NCBI RefSeq assembly: GCF_002093975.1
Contig: NZ_MSZZ01000045.1
Coordinates: forward strand, 1-64,000
Direction of reading: 5' to 3'
DNA from: Thermoactinospora rubra
GTDB lineage: Bacteria; Actinomycetota; Actinomycetes; Streptosporangiales; Streptosporangiaceae
Length of the DNA stretch: 64,000 nucleotides
Below are positions 23,524-32,700 of this stretch, piece by piece. Each line of letters begins with the position of its first letter. Position 1 is the first letter of the stretch. Under the pieces are notes generated by a model. It was not told the DNA's origin. It made no database searches and saw only the letters and a list, made by a program, of their open reading frames with translations. Both the position numbers and the translations under genes were made by a program.

Positions 23524-26500
23524 GACAGCTCACCCGCCAGGCGCTCGGCGACGATGCCGGCGACGGCATCGGGCTGGTGCTTGCAGAAGTAGTGGCCGCC
23601 GCCCTCGATCACCGACAGCGTGGCCGCCGCGCCGTACCTGGCCCAGTCGAGGTAGCGCGTCTCGTACCCCTCGGTCGCCGGGTCGGCCGAGCCCACCAGG
23701 CAGTGGATGGGGCCGGACAGCTTGGGCGGCGGGCCGTCGCGCTCGGCCAGGTAGACCTGGAGCATCTCGGTCAGGTCGTGGCGGACCACGCGCAGGATGC
23801 CCGCGATGTCGTCGTCGGCGAGCGCGCCGTCGAAGCCGCCCAGCCGCCGCATGTGCGCGAGCAGGTCGTCCTGCGACCGCTCGGTCAGCATCTTCATGGA
23901 CGCCTCGGGGTCGGGATCGGGCAGCGCCGCGCCCATGAACGTGGCCAGCACGGGGACGCCCAGATCCTCCAGGCGGCGCGCCAGCAGCAGGGTCGCCGCC
24001 GTGCCCGCGCACTGCCCGTAGAGGGCGACGGGTCCGGCGACGCGGTCGCGGATCTCCTCGGCGCAGCGGGCCGCGACCTCGGTGATGGGCGCCAGCGGCC
24101 GGGGGTCGGCCAGGTCGTGCCCCGGCAGGTCCACCGACCACAGGGCGAACCGTTCCGGCAGCGCGTCGGCGAGCGGCTGGTAGGCCACGGCGTTGCCCCC
24201 GCCGTACGGCACGCAGATGAGGTTGACCTCGACCTGGTCGCGCTCGGGCGTGAGGCGGTGCAGCATGTCGCCCTCGCCCTCCTCGGACCTGGTCGCCAGG
24301 TGGGCGGCGAGTGCCGCCACGGTCGGGTGGCGGAAGACGGCGATCACCGGCAGCCCGGGATCGATGAGCCGGGCCACCCGCACCGCCTTGAACGAGTCCC
24401 CGCCCAGCGCGAAGAAGTCGTCACCCCGGTTGATCTCGGTGCGGCCGAGCACCTGCCGCCAGGCGTCGGCCACCCGTACCTCCAGCGGCCCCACCGGCGG
24501 GTCCGTGACCGCGGCCTGCCGTTCAGCCGACTCGTGCCGGGCCAGCCGGGCGCGGTCCACCTTGCCGTTGGGGCTGAGCGGGAACTCCGGCAGCACCGTG
24601 AAGACCGCGGGCACCATGTAGGCGGGCAGCCGCTCGGCCAGGTGGCGGCGCACGTCCTCCACGTCCACGGCGGTCTCGGCCAGCAGGTAGGCGGCCAGTT
24701 GCCGGTCGCCCGCCGCGTCGGTGCGTGCCATGACCACCGCGTCGGCGACGTCGGGGTGGGCGCGCAGCGCCGTCTCGACCTCGCCCGCTTCGACGCGCAG
24801 CCCGTTGACCTTCAGCATGAAGTCCCTGCGCCCGATCAGTTCGATCACGCCGTCGGGACGCCACCTGGCCAGGTCGCCCGTGCGGTAAATGATCTTGTTG
24901 CGCCAGGTCACGAACTTCTCCGCGGTCAGGTCGGGCCGGCCGAAGTAGCCCTTGCCGACCCCGACACCGCCGAGGTAGAGCTCGCCCGGCACGCCGACGG
25001 GCAGCACCTGCCGGTTGTCGTCCAGGATGTAGGCCTCCTGGTTGGCCATCGGCCTGCCGTACGGCAGGGCGGTCCAGGCGGGGTCGACCTCGCCGACCTC
25101 GTAGACGATCGAGTGGATGGACGCCTCGGTCGCGCCGCCCAGGTTGACGAACCGCAGGCCGGGGGCGAGCGCCCGCAGCCTGTCCGGGGCGCGCACGGGC
25201 ACCCAGTCGCCGCCGAGCAGCGCCAGCCGCAGCGTCGCCACGCTGGTGTCGATGCTCTGCTCCGCGTGGTCGAGCAGCAGGTCCAGCAGGGCGGGCGCGG
25301 AGTTCCAGACGGTGACGCCGTGCTCGTCGATCAGCTCGGCCCAGTGCGCGGGGTCGCGGGCCAGCTCGGGGTCGGGCAGGATCACCGTGCCGCCCGCGCC
25401 GGGCACGCCGAGCAGCTCGTACACCGACATGTCGAAGCTCGTCGAGGACAGCGCGAGCACGCTGTCGCCGGGGCCGACGCCGAACCTGGTGTTGAGGTCC
25501 AGCAGGTTGTTGACGACGCCGCGGTGCCGCAGCACCACGCCCTTCGGCGTTCCGGTGGAGCCCGAGGTGTAGATCACGTAGCACACGTCCTCGGGCGTCA
25601 CGCCGCTGTCCGGGCGGGTGTCGTCGCCGTCCGCCGCCATGCCGTCCTCGCCCAGCACGACGACGGCGGCCCGGGTGGCGGGCAGCCGCTCGGCCAGCTC
25701 GGCGGTCGTCACCAGCACCGGCGTGTCGGCGTCGTCCAGCACGAACTCGATCCGGGAGCGTGGGTAGGCCGGATCGATGGGCACGAACGCGCCGCCCGCC
25801 TTCAGCACGCCGAGGACCGCCACCAGGTAGCCGATGGTCCGCGGCAGGTGCAGCGCGACGAGCGTGCCGGGTCCCACCCCGAGCGCCGCCAGACGGTGCG
25901 CCAGGCGGTTGGCCGCCCGGTCCAGGTCGCGGAAGCTGTACCGCTCGCCGCCCGCGACCACCGCCGTGGCGTCCGGCCGTTCGTCGGCTTGCCGCTCCAG
26001 AAGGTGGTGGAGGCACTGCCGGTACGGCAGAGCCGCGGCGGTGTCGTTCCACTCGCGGGTGATCCGGTCGAGCTCGGCGGGCGGCAGCAGGTCCAGGCGG
26101 CTGACCGGCGTGCCTGGGTCGCGCAGCGCGTCCAGCAGCAGCACGCGGTAGCAGTCCAGCATCCTGCGCACCGTGTCCTCGTCGAACAGGGCTGTGTCGT
26201 ACTGCACGTGCACCCGCACGCCGTGGTCGTAGGTCCTGACGCTGACCAGCAGGTCGTACTTGCTCGTCCCGGTGTCCAGGTCGTCGATCATGCGGACGTC
26301 CAGGCCGGGCAGGCGCAGGACGCCGTCGGGCGTGTTGTCCTGCTGGAACATGATCGAGACCAGCGGCGGCCTGCTCGGGTCGCGCACCGGCCGCAGCCGC
26401 TCCACGATCAGGTCGAAGGGCGTGTCGGCGTGCGCGTCGGCGCTCAGCACGGCCTCCCTGACCCGGCCGAGCAGCTCGGCGAACGACGGGTCGCCCGAGA

Positions 26501-27503
26501 CGTCGGCGCGGATCACCAGGGTGTTGATGAAGAAGCCGACCAGGCCCGCCACCGCGTCGCTCTCGCGTCCCAGCGCCGTGGTGCCGACCGCGATGTCGTG
26601 CTCGCCGGTGTAGCGCGACAGCAGCGCCACGAACCCCGCGAGCAGCACCATGAACGGCGAGGCGCCCTCGGCCGCGCACAGCGCCCGCGTCGCGGCCACC
26701 GCCTCCTGGGGCAGCCACGTGACGGTCTCGGCGCCCTGGTTGGAGGCCGTGGCGGGCCGCAGCCGGTCGCCGGGCACGTCGATCTCGGGCAGACCGCGCA
26801 GCCGTTCATCCCAGAAGCGCAGCCCCTCGGCCAGGTCGCCGCCGGCCAGCCGCTCCCGCTGCCACAGCGCGTAGTCGATGTAGGTGACCGGCAACGCGGG
26901 GAGCCGCGGCTCGCGGCCCTGGCTCAGCGCCGTGTAGCACTCGGCCAGCTCCCGCATGAACACGCCCATGGACCACTGGTCGCAGGCGATGTGGTGGATG
27001 TCGAGCGCCAGCAGGTGGTCCTGGGGGCCCAGCCGTACCGCGGTGGCCCGCATGACGGGGCCGTCGACCAGGTCGAACGGCTGCCGCAGGCTCGCCATGA
27101 CCAGGTCCATGGCGGCGCGCTCGCGCTCGGGCTCGGGGCGGTCGTCCACCGCGGCCAGGCGCAGGACCGGCTCCGGCACCGGGCCGACCACCTGCACCGG
27201 CTCGCCGTCCCGCTCCGGGTAGACGGTCCGCAGGACGGCGTGCCTGTCGATGAGCAGCCGCAGCGACTCGCGCAACGCGTCCAGGTCCAGGGGCCCGCCG
27301 ATCCGGTGCACGACGGGCACGTTGTAGGCGACCGTCCCGGCGTCCATCTGGTGGACGAACCACAACCGCCGCTGCGCGTACGACAACGGCGCCGGTCCGT
27401 TCCCTCCCCGGGGGACGGGTCCGCGCCGCGCCCGCCGCAGGGCCGCGAGCAGCTCCCGACGCTGCGGCGACAGCGCACCGATACGGTCGGTCACTTCCGA
27501 CAT
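23520..27503 (-). CDS. NRPS termination module C-A-T-TE with Cys-type thioesterase
   Basis: A 1327-aa module: condensation domain with HHIACDQWS (the Gly of HHxxxDG replaced by Gln), adenylation domain with YTSGSTGTPKG and the GGATEASIHS variant of the A5 motif seen in cysteine/azoline-type modules, carrier FFALGGDSFKAV, then a thioesterase of about 240 aa. The pocket code by eye is D-M-Y-N-L-G-L-I-H-K, similar to cysteine codes (D-L-Y-N-L-S-L-I-W-K). The thioesterase nucleophile elbow reads LYGQCAGTA: Cys replaces the usual Ser, with a histidine in GGGHYF. Cys thioesterases are known where strained or cyclic products are released. It is the first gene of its operon, so gene order does not follow assembly order. 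Confidence 0.92.
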   Translation of the reverse strand: MSEVTDRIGALSPQRRELLAALRRARRGPVPRGGNGPAPLSYAQRRLWFVHQMDAGTVAYNVPVVHRIGGPLDLDALRESLRLLIDRHAVLRTVYPERDGEPVQVVGPVPEPVLRLAAVDDRPEPERERAAMDLVMASLRQPFDLVDGPVMRATAVRLGPQDHLLALDIHHIACDQWSMGVFMRELAECYTALSQGREPRLPALPVTYIDYALWQRERLAGGDLAEGLRFWDERLRGLPEIDVPGDRLRPATASNQGAETVTWLPQEAVAATRALCAAEGASPFMVLLAGFVALLSRYTGEHDIAVGTTALGRESDAVAGLVGFFINTLVIRADVSGDPSFAELLGRVREAVLSADAHADTPFDLIVERLRPVRDPSRPPLVSIMFQQDNTPDGVLRLPGLDVRMIDDLDTGTSKYDLLVSVRTYDHGVRVHVQYDTALFDEDTVRRMLDCYRVLLLDALRDPGTPVSRLDLLPPAELDRITREWNDTAAALPYRQCLHHLLERQADERPDATAVVAGGERYSFRDLDRAANRLAHRLAALGVGPGTLVALHLPRTIGYLVAVLGVLKAGGAFVPIDPAYPRSRIEFVLDDADTPVLVTTAELAERLPATRAAVVVLGEDGMAADGDDTRPDSGVTPEDVCYVIYTSGSTGTPKGVVLRHRGVVNNLLDLNTRFGVGPGDSVLALSSTSFDMSVYELLGVPGAGGTVILPDPELARDPAHWAELIDEHGVTVWNSAPALLDLLLDHAEQSIDTSVATLRLALLGGDWVPVRAPDRLRALAPGLRFVNLGGATEASIHSIVYEVGEVDPAWTALPYGRPMANQEAYILDDNRQVLPVGVPGELYLGGVGVGKGYFGRPDLTAEKFVTWRNKIIYRTGDLARWRPDGVIELIGRRDFMLKVNGLRVEAGEVETALRAHPDVADAVVMARTDAAGDRQLAAYLLAETAVDVEDVRRHLAERLPAYMVPAVFTVLPEFPLSPNGKVDRARLARHESAERQAAVTDPPVGPLEVRVADAWRQVLGRTEINRGDDFFALGGDSFKAVRVARLIDPGLPVIAVFRHPTVAALAAHLATRSEEGEGDMLHRLTPERDQVEVNLICVPYGGGNAVAYQPLADALPERFALWSVDLPGHDLADPRPLAPITEVAARCAEEIRDRVAGPVALYGQCAGTAATLLLARRLEDLGVPVLATFMGAALPDPDPEASMKMLTERSQDDLLAHMRRLGGFDGALADDDIAGILRVVRHDLTEMLQVYLAERDGPPPKLSGPIHCLVGSADPATEGYETRYLDWARYGAAATLSVIEGGGHYFCKHQPDAVAGIVAERLAGELS

Positions 27504-27561
27504 GCCACACCTCGCTTCAGACGGTTGACGCGGTGACCGTAGGAAGGGGGAGTGATCCGGT

Positions 27562-27586
27562 GGTTACGCATAACCCTCCGCTAACC
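27562..27586. promoter_or_regulatory. SARP-type boxes, NRPS/FAD-oxidoreductase divergent promoter
   Basis: ATAACC (27570) and CTAACC (27581) repeat at exactly 11 bp facing the FAD-oxidoreductase gene. GGTTAC (27562) is the inverted half facing the NRPS operon, for which a second minus-strand repeat is less clear. GGTTA and TAACC form a local palindrome around CGCA. Confidence 0.65.
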
Positions 27587-27635
27587 GCCATGGCGGACGG
27601 TGCAGGCTCAAGCCAAGCGACCGTGCGGGGGTCCG

Positions 27636-28802
27636 ATGTACGACGTCATCGTGGTGGGAGCGCGCTGCGCGGGAGCGAGCACGGCGCTGCTCCTGGCCAG
27701 GGCCGGGTACCGCGTGCTGGTGCTGGAGCGGGCCCGCAGGGGCACCGACAAGCTCTCGACGCTCTACATCCACCAGCCCGGCGTGGCCCTGCTCGCCCGG
27801 TGGGGGGTGCTCGACGCCGTCACCGCCACCGGCTGTCCGCCGCTGAGAAGGCAGACCTACACCGTCGCCGACGTGCGCATCGAGGGGCCGGGGCCGCAGG
27901 TGGACGGCGACCGCGCCGCCTACGCGCCGCGGCGCCACCTGCTGGACGCGATCCTGTCCGACGCCGCCGCCGAGGCCGGAGCCACCGTACGGCACGGCTG
28001 CACGGTTCACGGCCTGCTGTGGGACGGCGACCGGGTGGCGGGTGTGCGCTACCGCGACACGGCGGGCAAGGCGGTGAGCGAGCGGGCCGCGCTGGTGGTG
28101 GGGGCCGACGGCATGCGCTCGACGGTGGCCCGCCTCGCCGGCGCCGCCGAGTACGCCGTCCACGAGCGGCTCACCTGCGCCTACTACACCTACTGGGAGG
28201 GGGTCAGCGCCGGGTTCGAGCAGTACCAGCGCGAGGGCCAGTGGGTGGGCGCCATCCCGACCAACGACGGCCAGGTGCTGGTCGCCGCGTACTTCCGGCA
28301 ACGTGAGTTCGACCGGATCAGGGGCGAGGCCGTCACCGCCTATCTGGCCAACGTCAGGGGCACCGCGCCCGCCCTCTACGAGAGGCTGCGCGACGCGGTG
28401 CAGACCGAGCGCCTCTACGGCACCGGCGACCAGCGCAACTTTCTGCGCACCGCGAGCGGCCCCGGCTGGGTGCTCGTCGGCGACGCCGGGCACCACAAGG
28501 ACTCGCTGACCGCCCGCGGCATCACCGACGCGTTCCTCCAGGCCGACCTGCTGGCCGCGTGCCTGGCGCAGGCGCCGGGGCTGGACGCCGCCCTGACCGC
28601 CTACCGGGCGCGTCGCGACGGCCTGCTCATGACCAACTACCGCTCCACCCTGTCGGTCGCCCGGCTGGACGTGGCGGAGGAGCGGCTACGGATGCTGCGC
28701 CTGATCCAGCACTCGCCGTCGCTCACCGAACGCTACTTCGCGGCCACGGCCGGGCTGCTCGATCCCGCCGACCTGCTCACCGATCTGGAGCCCGCCCTTT
28801 AG
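27636..28802 (+). CDS. FAD-dependent monooxygenase/oxidoreductase
   Basis: The 388-aa product has a Rossmann start MYDVIVVGARCAGASTALLL (GxGxxG region 8-13), the LVVGADGMRSTVARLAG motif (DG-type, about 152-168) and the FAD ribityl-binding VGDAGHHKDSLTARGITDAF. It belongs to the PF01494/geranylgeranyl-reductase-like superfamily, with no halogenase WxWxIP motif. In context, hydroxylation of an aryl unit or of a carrier-bound residue is the best guess. ATG chosen at MYDVIVVG; the open frame upstream would start inside the promoter. It is followed after 9 nt by a methyltransferase. Confidence 0.85.
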   Translation: MYDVIVVGARCAGASTALLLARAGYRVLVLERARRGTDKLSTLYIHQPGVALLARWGVLDAVTATGCPPLRRQTYTVADVRIEGPGPQVDGDRAAYAPRRHLLDAILSDAAAEAGATVRHGCTVHGLLWDGDRVAGVRYRDTAGKAVSERAALVVGADGMRSTVARLAGAAEYAVHERLTCAYYTYWEGVSAGFEQYQREGQWVGAIPTNDGQVLVAAYFRQREFDRIRGEAVTAYLANVRGTAPALYERLRDAVQTERLYGTGDQRNFLRTASGPGWVLVGDAGHHKDSLTARGITDAFLQADLLAACLAQAPGLDAALTAYRARRDGLLMTNYRSTLSVARLDVAEERLRMLRLIQHSPSLTERYFAATAGLLDPADLLTDLEPAL

Positions 28803-28811
28803 GAGGAAGCC

Positions 28812-29465
28812 ATGACCGAGACCGAACTGCACGGCGACGCCGACATGTACACCCGCCCCGTGCTGGCGATCTATGACCCGATCGCGCTGGGCATGGTGTG
28901 CCCGCTCGCCTGGCGCTGCCCGCGCCGCTACATGCTGGCCTTCTACAACCGCAACATCCGGGGCACGCACCTGGACGTGGGGCCCGGCTCGGGCTACTTC
29001 CTGGACAAGTGCCGCTTCCCCGTGGCCAAGCCGTCGATCACCCTGGTGGACCTCAACGAGCTGGTGCTGGCCACCGTCACCCGCCGGATCGCCCGCTACC
29101 GCCCGGTCTCGTTCGTCCGCGACGCGCTGCACCCGCTGGACCTGGGGGAGCGGCGCTTTGAGTCGGCTGCCGTGATGAACGTCCTGCACTGCCTGCCGGG
29201 CACCATGGAGCAGAAGGTCGTGGCGCTGGAGAACGTCCTGCCGTACGTCGAGCCGGGCGGGCGGATCTTCGGCAGCACGGTGCTCGGCAAGGGCGTGGAC
29301 CTGTCGCGGTTCGGCCACTGGATGATGCGGCAGTACAACGCGGCGGGGTCCTTCCGCAACGCCGACGACACGCTGGAGGCGCTGGACGCCGAGCTGTCGC
29401 GACGCTTCGCCAAGCACCGGCTGCAGGTCAAGGGCGCGATGGCCTTCTTCGAGATCGACGTGTAG
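28812..29465 (+). CDS. Class I SAM methyltransferase
   Basis: A 217-aa enzyme with motif I LDVGPGSGYFLDKC (about 54-67), an acidic loop at VDLNELVL and motif IV-like region AAVMNVLHCLPG. It is short and has no extra domain, like small-molecule O-, N- or C-methyltransferases. ATG after AGGAGGAAGCC, immediately downstream of the FAD oxidoreductase, suggesting hydroxylation-methylation of the same moiety. It converges on the Cy-A-T gene with a 3-nt gap. Confidence 0.87.
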   Translation: MTETELHGDADMYTRPVLAIYDPIALGMVCPLAWRCPRRYMLAFYNRNIRGTHLDVGPGSGYFLDKCRFPVAKPSITLVDLNELVLATVTRRIARYRPVSFVRDALHPLDLGERRFESAAVMNVLHCLPGTMEQKVVALENVLPYVEPGGRIFGSTVLGKGVDLSRFGHWMMRQYNAAGSFRNADDTLEALDAELSRRFAKHRLQVKGAMAFFEIDV

Positions 29466-29468
29466 CGC

Positions 29469-32400
29469 TCACTCGGCCGCCACCAGCTCGGTCAGCGCGA
29501 CGCACACCGCGGTGACGCGCTCGTTCCTGTCCGGGTCGGCCAGCAGCGCGGCGGTGAAGCCCGCGATGGTCGGCTCGGTCAGCACCAGCCGGAGCGGCAC
29601 CTCCACGCCGAACATCTCGCTCAGGCGGGCGGCGATCTTCGTGGCGGCCAGCGAGTCGCCGCCCAGCCTGAAGAAGTGCTCCTGCCGCCCGACCTCGGGC
29701 AGGCCCAGCAGCTCGCACCAGACCGCCGCGACCGTCTCCTCCACCGGCCCCTGCGGGGGAGTGACCTCCTGCTCGCGTTCGACGGGCTCCCGCGACAGCG
29801 CCAGGCGGTCCACCTTGCCGTTGCCGGTGAGCGGCAGGCTGTCGCGCACCTTGACGACCTCCGGCACCATCGGTGCGGGCAGGAGGGCGGCCACGTGGGC
29901 GTGCAGCTCCTCGGCCGTGACCTTCCGCGCCACGGCGTGCGCGACGAGCCTCTTGGGTTCGGCGACCACCGCCACCGCGCGCTCCACCGCCGGGTGGCTC
30001 GCCAGCGCCGCCTCGATCTCGCCCAGCTCGATCCGGTGGCCGTTGATCTTCACCTGGAAGTCGGTGCGGCCGAGGATCTCGATCGAGCCGTCGGGCAGGT
30101 AGCGGCCCAGGTCGCCGGAGGCGTAGACGCGCTCCTCCTCGCCCGGCAGCGGGAAGAACTTGGCCGCGGTCAGCTCCGGGTTACGCCAGTACCCCCGCGC
30201 GAGGCCCACCTCGCTGGCGATGTGGATCTCGCCGGGCACCCAGGTGGGGCGATGGGCCAGCCGCTCGTCGAGGACGTGGTAGCGCTGGTTGGCCATCGGC
30301 TTGCCGTACGGGATGCTGGGCAGGGTGGTGTCCACCTCGCCCAGCGGATTGATGACGGACCAGACGCAGGTCTCGGTGGGGCCGCCGGAGGCGACGACGC
30401 GGGTGTGCGGGGCCAGGGCGCGCAGCCGGTCGGGCAGGTCCACCGGGATGAAGTCGCCGGCCAGGATCACGGTGCGCAGGGGGTCGAGCGGCGCTCCCAG
30501 GTTGACCACCATCTCCATCAGCGCGGGCACCGAGTTCCAGAACGTGACGCCCTCCCCGGCGACCAGCTCGGCCCAGTGGGCGGGGTCGGGATGCTCCGAC
30601 GGGCGGGGCACGACGACGGTGCCGCCCGCGGCCACCATGCCGAACACGTCGTAGACCGACAGGTCGAAGTGCAGGCCGGACACCGCGATGCAGCGGTCTG
30701 CCGGGCCGATGCCGAAACGGCCGTTGATGTCGGCGATGGTGTTCATCGCGCCGCGATGGTCCACCATCACGCCCTTGGGCTCGCCGGTCGAACCCGAGGT
30801 GTAGATGACGTAGGCCAGGTCGGTGGGCCGCTGGACGGGCTCCAGCGGAGCCGGGTCCACCTCGTCGAAGTCCGACTCCACGCGGAGCGTGCGCACGCCG
30901 TCGGGCCAGGCCAGGCCGGCCTGGGCGGCGGTGGTCAGCGCGATGGCGACCTCGCCGTGGGCCAGGAGACGGCGCAGCCGCTCGGCGGGGACGGCCGGGT
31001 CGACGGGCAGGTAGGCGGCGCCGGAGGCGAGCACGCCGTGCGCGGCCACCACCTGCTGCCAGCCCTTCTCCGCGACGATGGCCACCAGCGTGTTGGGCCG
31101 GGCGCCCAGCTCCCGCAGCCGCCGCCCGATCTGGTTGACGCGGCGGGAGAACTCGGCGTAGTCGAGCCGGGCCGTGTGGTCGACGATCGCGGTGTGCCCC
31201 GGGCGGGTCGCGGCGTGCTCGGCGACGGCCTCGTGCAGGAGCTTGTCGGGGACGGGCGCGGCCGTGGAGTTGACGGCCCGCCGTACCGCCATCTGGTGCT
31301 CGGGCACCAGGTCGAACCGCGGCGCGCGCCAGGCGTCGGCGTCGTCGGCCAGGCGGTCGAGCAGGCCCACGTAGGCGGAAAACATGTCGGCGACCAGGTC
31401 GGGCGGGAACGCCTCGTCGATGGAGTCCCAGCTCATCCGCAGCTCGCCGGCCGCCTCGGAGATCTGGAAGTCCAGCGTGACCTGCGGGGTCTGGGTACTG
31501 GTGTACACCGACTCGCCCAGGGCGGTGTGCAGGTGCCGGGGCGGCTGTCCCAGCAGGCTCGTCACCACGATGGGGAAGGCGGCACGCGAGACCGATCCGC
31601 TCCTGGCGGCCAGCTCGCGCATCACGCGCACGCCGTTGAAGTGGCGGTGCTCCAGGTCGTGCCACATCTGGCGCTGGATGGCCTTGGCCCGCTCCTCGAA
31701 GACGCCGTCGGTCTTGGTGACGGCCAGCAGCGAGGTGGTGGTGAAGTCGCCGATCACCTGGTCGATGTCGGGGTGCAGAGGCAGCCGGTTGAACAGCGGC
31801 AGGTTGACGGTGAACCGGTCGGAGGCGCTCCACGTGCGCAGGACCTCGGCGAACACGGCCACCAGCAGCCCGGTCGGGGTGAGCGAGGCCGCGGTCGCCC
31901 GCTTCTTCAGGTCGGTCCAGCGGTTGGCGGCCACGCGGTGCTCGCGCCGGGTGAAGCGCACCGGGCCGTCGGGCCTGCGCCTGGCCTGGGGCAGGTCGGG
32001 CGCGGGCGGCAGGTCGTCCAGCCGGGCGAGCCAGTAGTCGCGGGCCTTCAGGTAGCGCGGATCGGACTCCTGCGCGCGGGCCACCTCCAGCACGTAGTCG
32101 CGGAAGGTCAGCCCGGGGGCGGGCGGGTCGGCGTCCGGGTCCTCGTAGAAGGCGACCAGGTCGGGGACGAGCACCTGGAAGTAGCTCCACGCGTCCGCGA
32201 TGAGCAGGTCCAGCCCGAAGTGGATGCGGGTGCGCCCGCCCGGCAGGAGCGTGAGCCGTACGTCCCACAGCGGGTAGGCGTCGGCGGGCGGCACGCGGTG
32301 CGCCAGTTCCTCCCGCACCTGCAGCGCCCGCGTCTCGGCCGCCTCGCGGTCGAGCCCGCGCAGGTCGAGCAGCGGGATCTCGTAGGGCGGCGGGTCCTGC

Positions 32401-32621
32401 ACGACCCGCTGCGTCGCGTCGGGGAGGATGACGGTGCGCAGCGAGTCGTGGCGGTCGACGACGCGTTGCCAGGCCCGCCGGAACCGCGCCACGTCCAGGT
32501 CGCCGCTCTCCCACTCCCAGTAGCCGTGGCAGCCGACGCCGCCCAGCTCCACGGCGTCCCCACGGCCGATCCAGTACGCCTGCTGGATGTCCGTCAGCGG
32601 AAACGGGTCATATCTCGTCAT
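29469..32621 (-). CDS. NRPS heterocyclization module Cy-A-T
   Basis: A 1050-aa module. The first domain begins PFPLTDIQQAYWIGR and carries DLLIADAWS, the D-x4-D-x2-S signature of cyclization domains, so it condenses and cyclodehydrates a Cys, Ser or Thr-type residue to a thiazoline or (methyl)oxazoline. The adenylation domain has FDLSVYDVFG, FWNSVPALM and GGPTETCVWS; the pocket by eye is D-L-Y-N-I-A-S-V-W-K, close to cysteine. The carrier is FFRLGGDSLAATKI. ATG chosen at MTRYDPF, which lies only about 22 nt from SARP-type repeats and has no Shine-Dalgarno, so the mRNA may be leaderless. It is the only ring-forming module and lacks an oxidase domain. Confidence 0.92.
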   Translation of the reverse strand: MTRYDPFPLTDIQQAYWIGRGDAVELGGVGCHGYWEWESGDLDVARFRRAWQRVVDRHDSLRTVILPDATQRVVQDPPPYEIPLLDLRGLDREAAETRALQVREELAHRVPPADAYPLWDVRLTLLPGGRTRIHFGLDLLIADAWSYFQVLVPDLVAFYEDPDADPPAPGLTFRDYVLEVARAQESDPRYLKARDYWLARLDDLPPAPDLPQARRRPDGPVRFTRREHRVAANRWTDLKKRATAASLTPTGLLVAVFAEVLRTWSASDRFTVNLPLFNRLPLHPDIDQVIGDFTTTSLLAVTKTDGVFEERAKAIQRQMWHDLEHRHFNGVRVMRELAARSGSVSRAAFPIVVTSLLGQPPRHLHTALGESVYTSTQTPQVTLDFQISEAAGELRMSWDSIDEAFPPDLVADMFSAYVGLLDRLADDADAWRAPRFDLVPEHQMAVRRAVNSTAAPVPDKLLHEAVAEHAATRPGHTAIVDHTARLDYAEFSRRVNQIGRRLRELGARPNTLVAIVAEKGWQQVVAAHGVLASGAAYLPVDPAVPAERLRRLLAHGEVAIALTTAAQAGLAWPDGVRTLRVESDFDEVDPAPLEPVQRPTDLAYVIYTSGSTGEPKGVMVDHRGAMNTIADINGRFGIGPADRCIAVSGLHFDLSVYDVFGMVAAGGTVVVPRPSEHPDPAHWAELVAGEGVTFWNSVPALMEMVVNLGAPLDPLRTVILAGDFIPVDLPDRLRALAPHTRVVASGGPTETCVWSVINPLGEVDTTLPSIPYGKPMANQRYHVLDERLAHRPTWVPGEIHIASEVGLARGYWRNPELTAAKFFPLPGEEERVYASGDLGRYLPDGSIEILGRTDFQVKINGHRIELGEIEAALASHPAVERAVAVVAEPKRLVAHAVARKVTAEELHAHVAALLPAPMVPEVVKVRDSLPLTGNGKVDRLALSREPVEREQEVTPPQGPVEETVAAVWCELLGLPEVGRQEHFFRLGGDSLAATKIAARLSEMFGVEVPLRLVLTEPTIAGFTAALLADPDRNERVTAVCVALTELVAAE

Positions 32622-32642
32622 GAGCCGATGCTCAGGACCGGC

Positions 32643-32679
32643 GGTTAGGCGCAGGTTACGGCGTAACCGGGGCTTAATC
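32643..32679. promoter_or_regulatory. SARP-type boxes, Cy-A-T/thioesterase divergent promoter
   Basis: GGTTAG (32643) and GGTTAC (32654) repeat at 11 bp toward the Cy-A-T gene; GTAACC (32663) and TTAATC (32674) repeat at 11 bp toward the type II thioesterase. The inner halves make GGTTAC-GGC-GTAACC. This is the same two-sided arrangement as at 18863..18900. Confidence 0.75.
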
Positions 32680-32700
32680 CCCCCTGCCTGAACTGGGGTC

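Noticed and set aside
17855..23569. A 1904-codon minus-strand open frame spanning the SHMT-like and NRPS genes
   Set aside because: It is Arg/Pro/Gly-rich with no domain matches by eye and runs antisense or out of frame to well-supported genes; long shadow frames are normal at this GC content.
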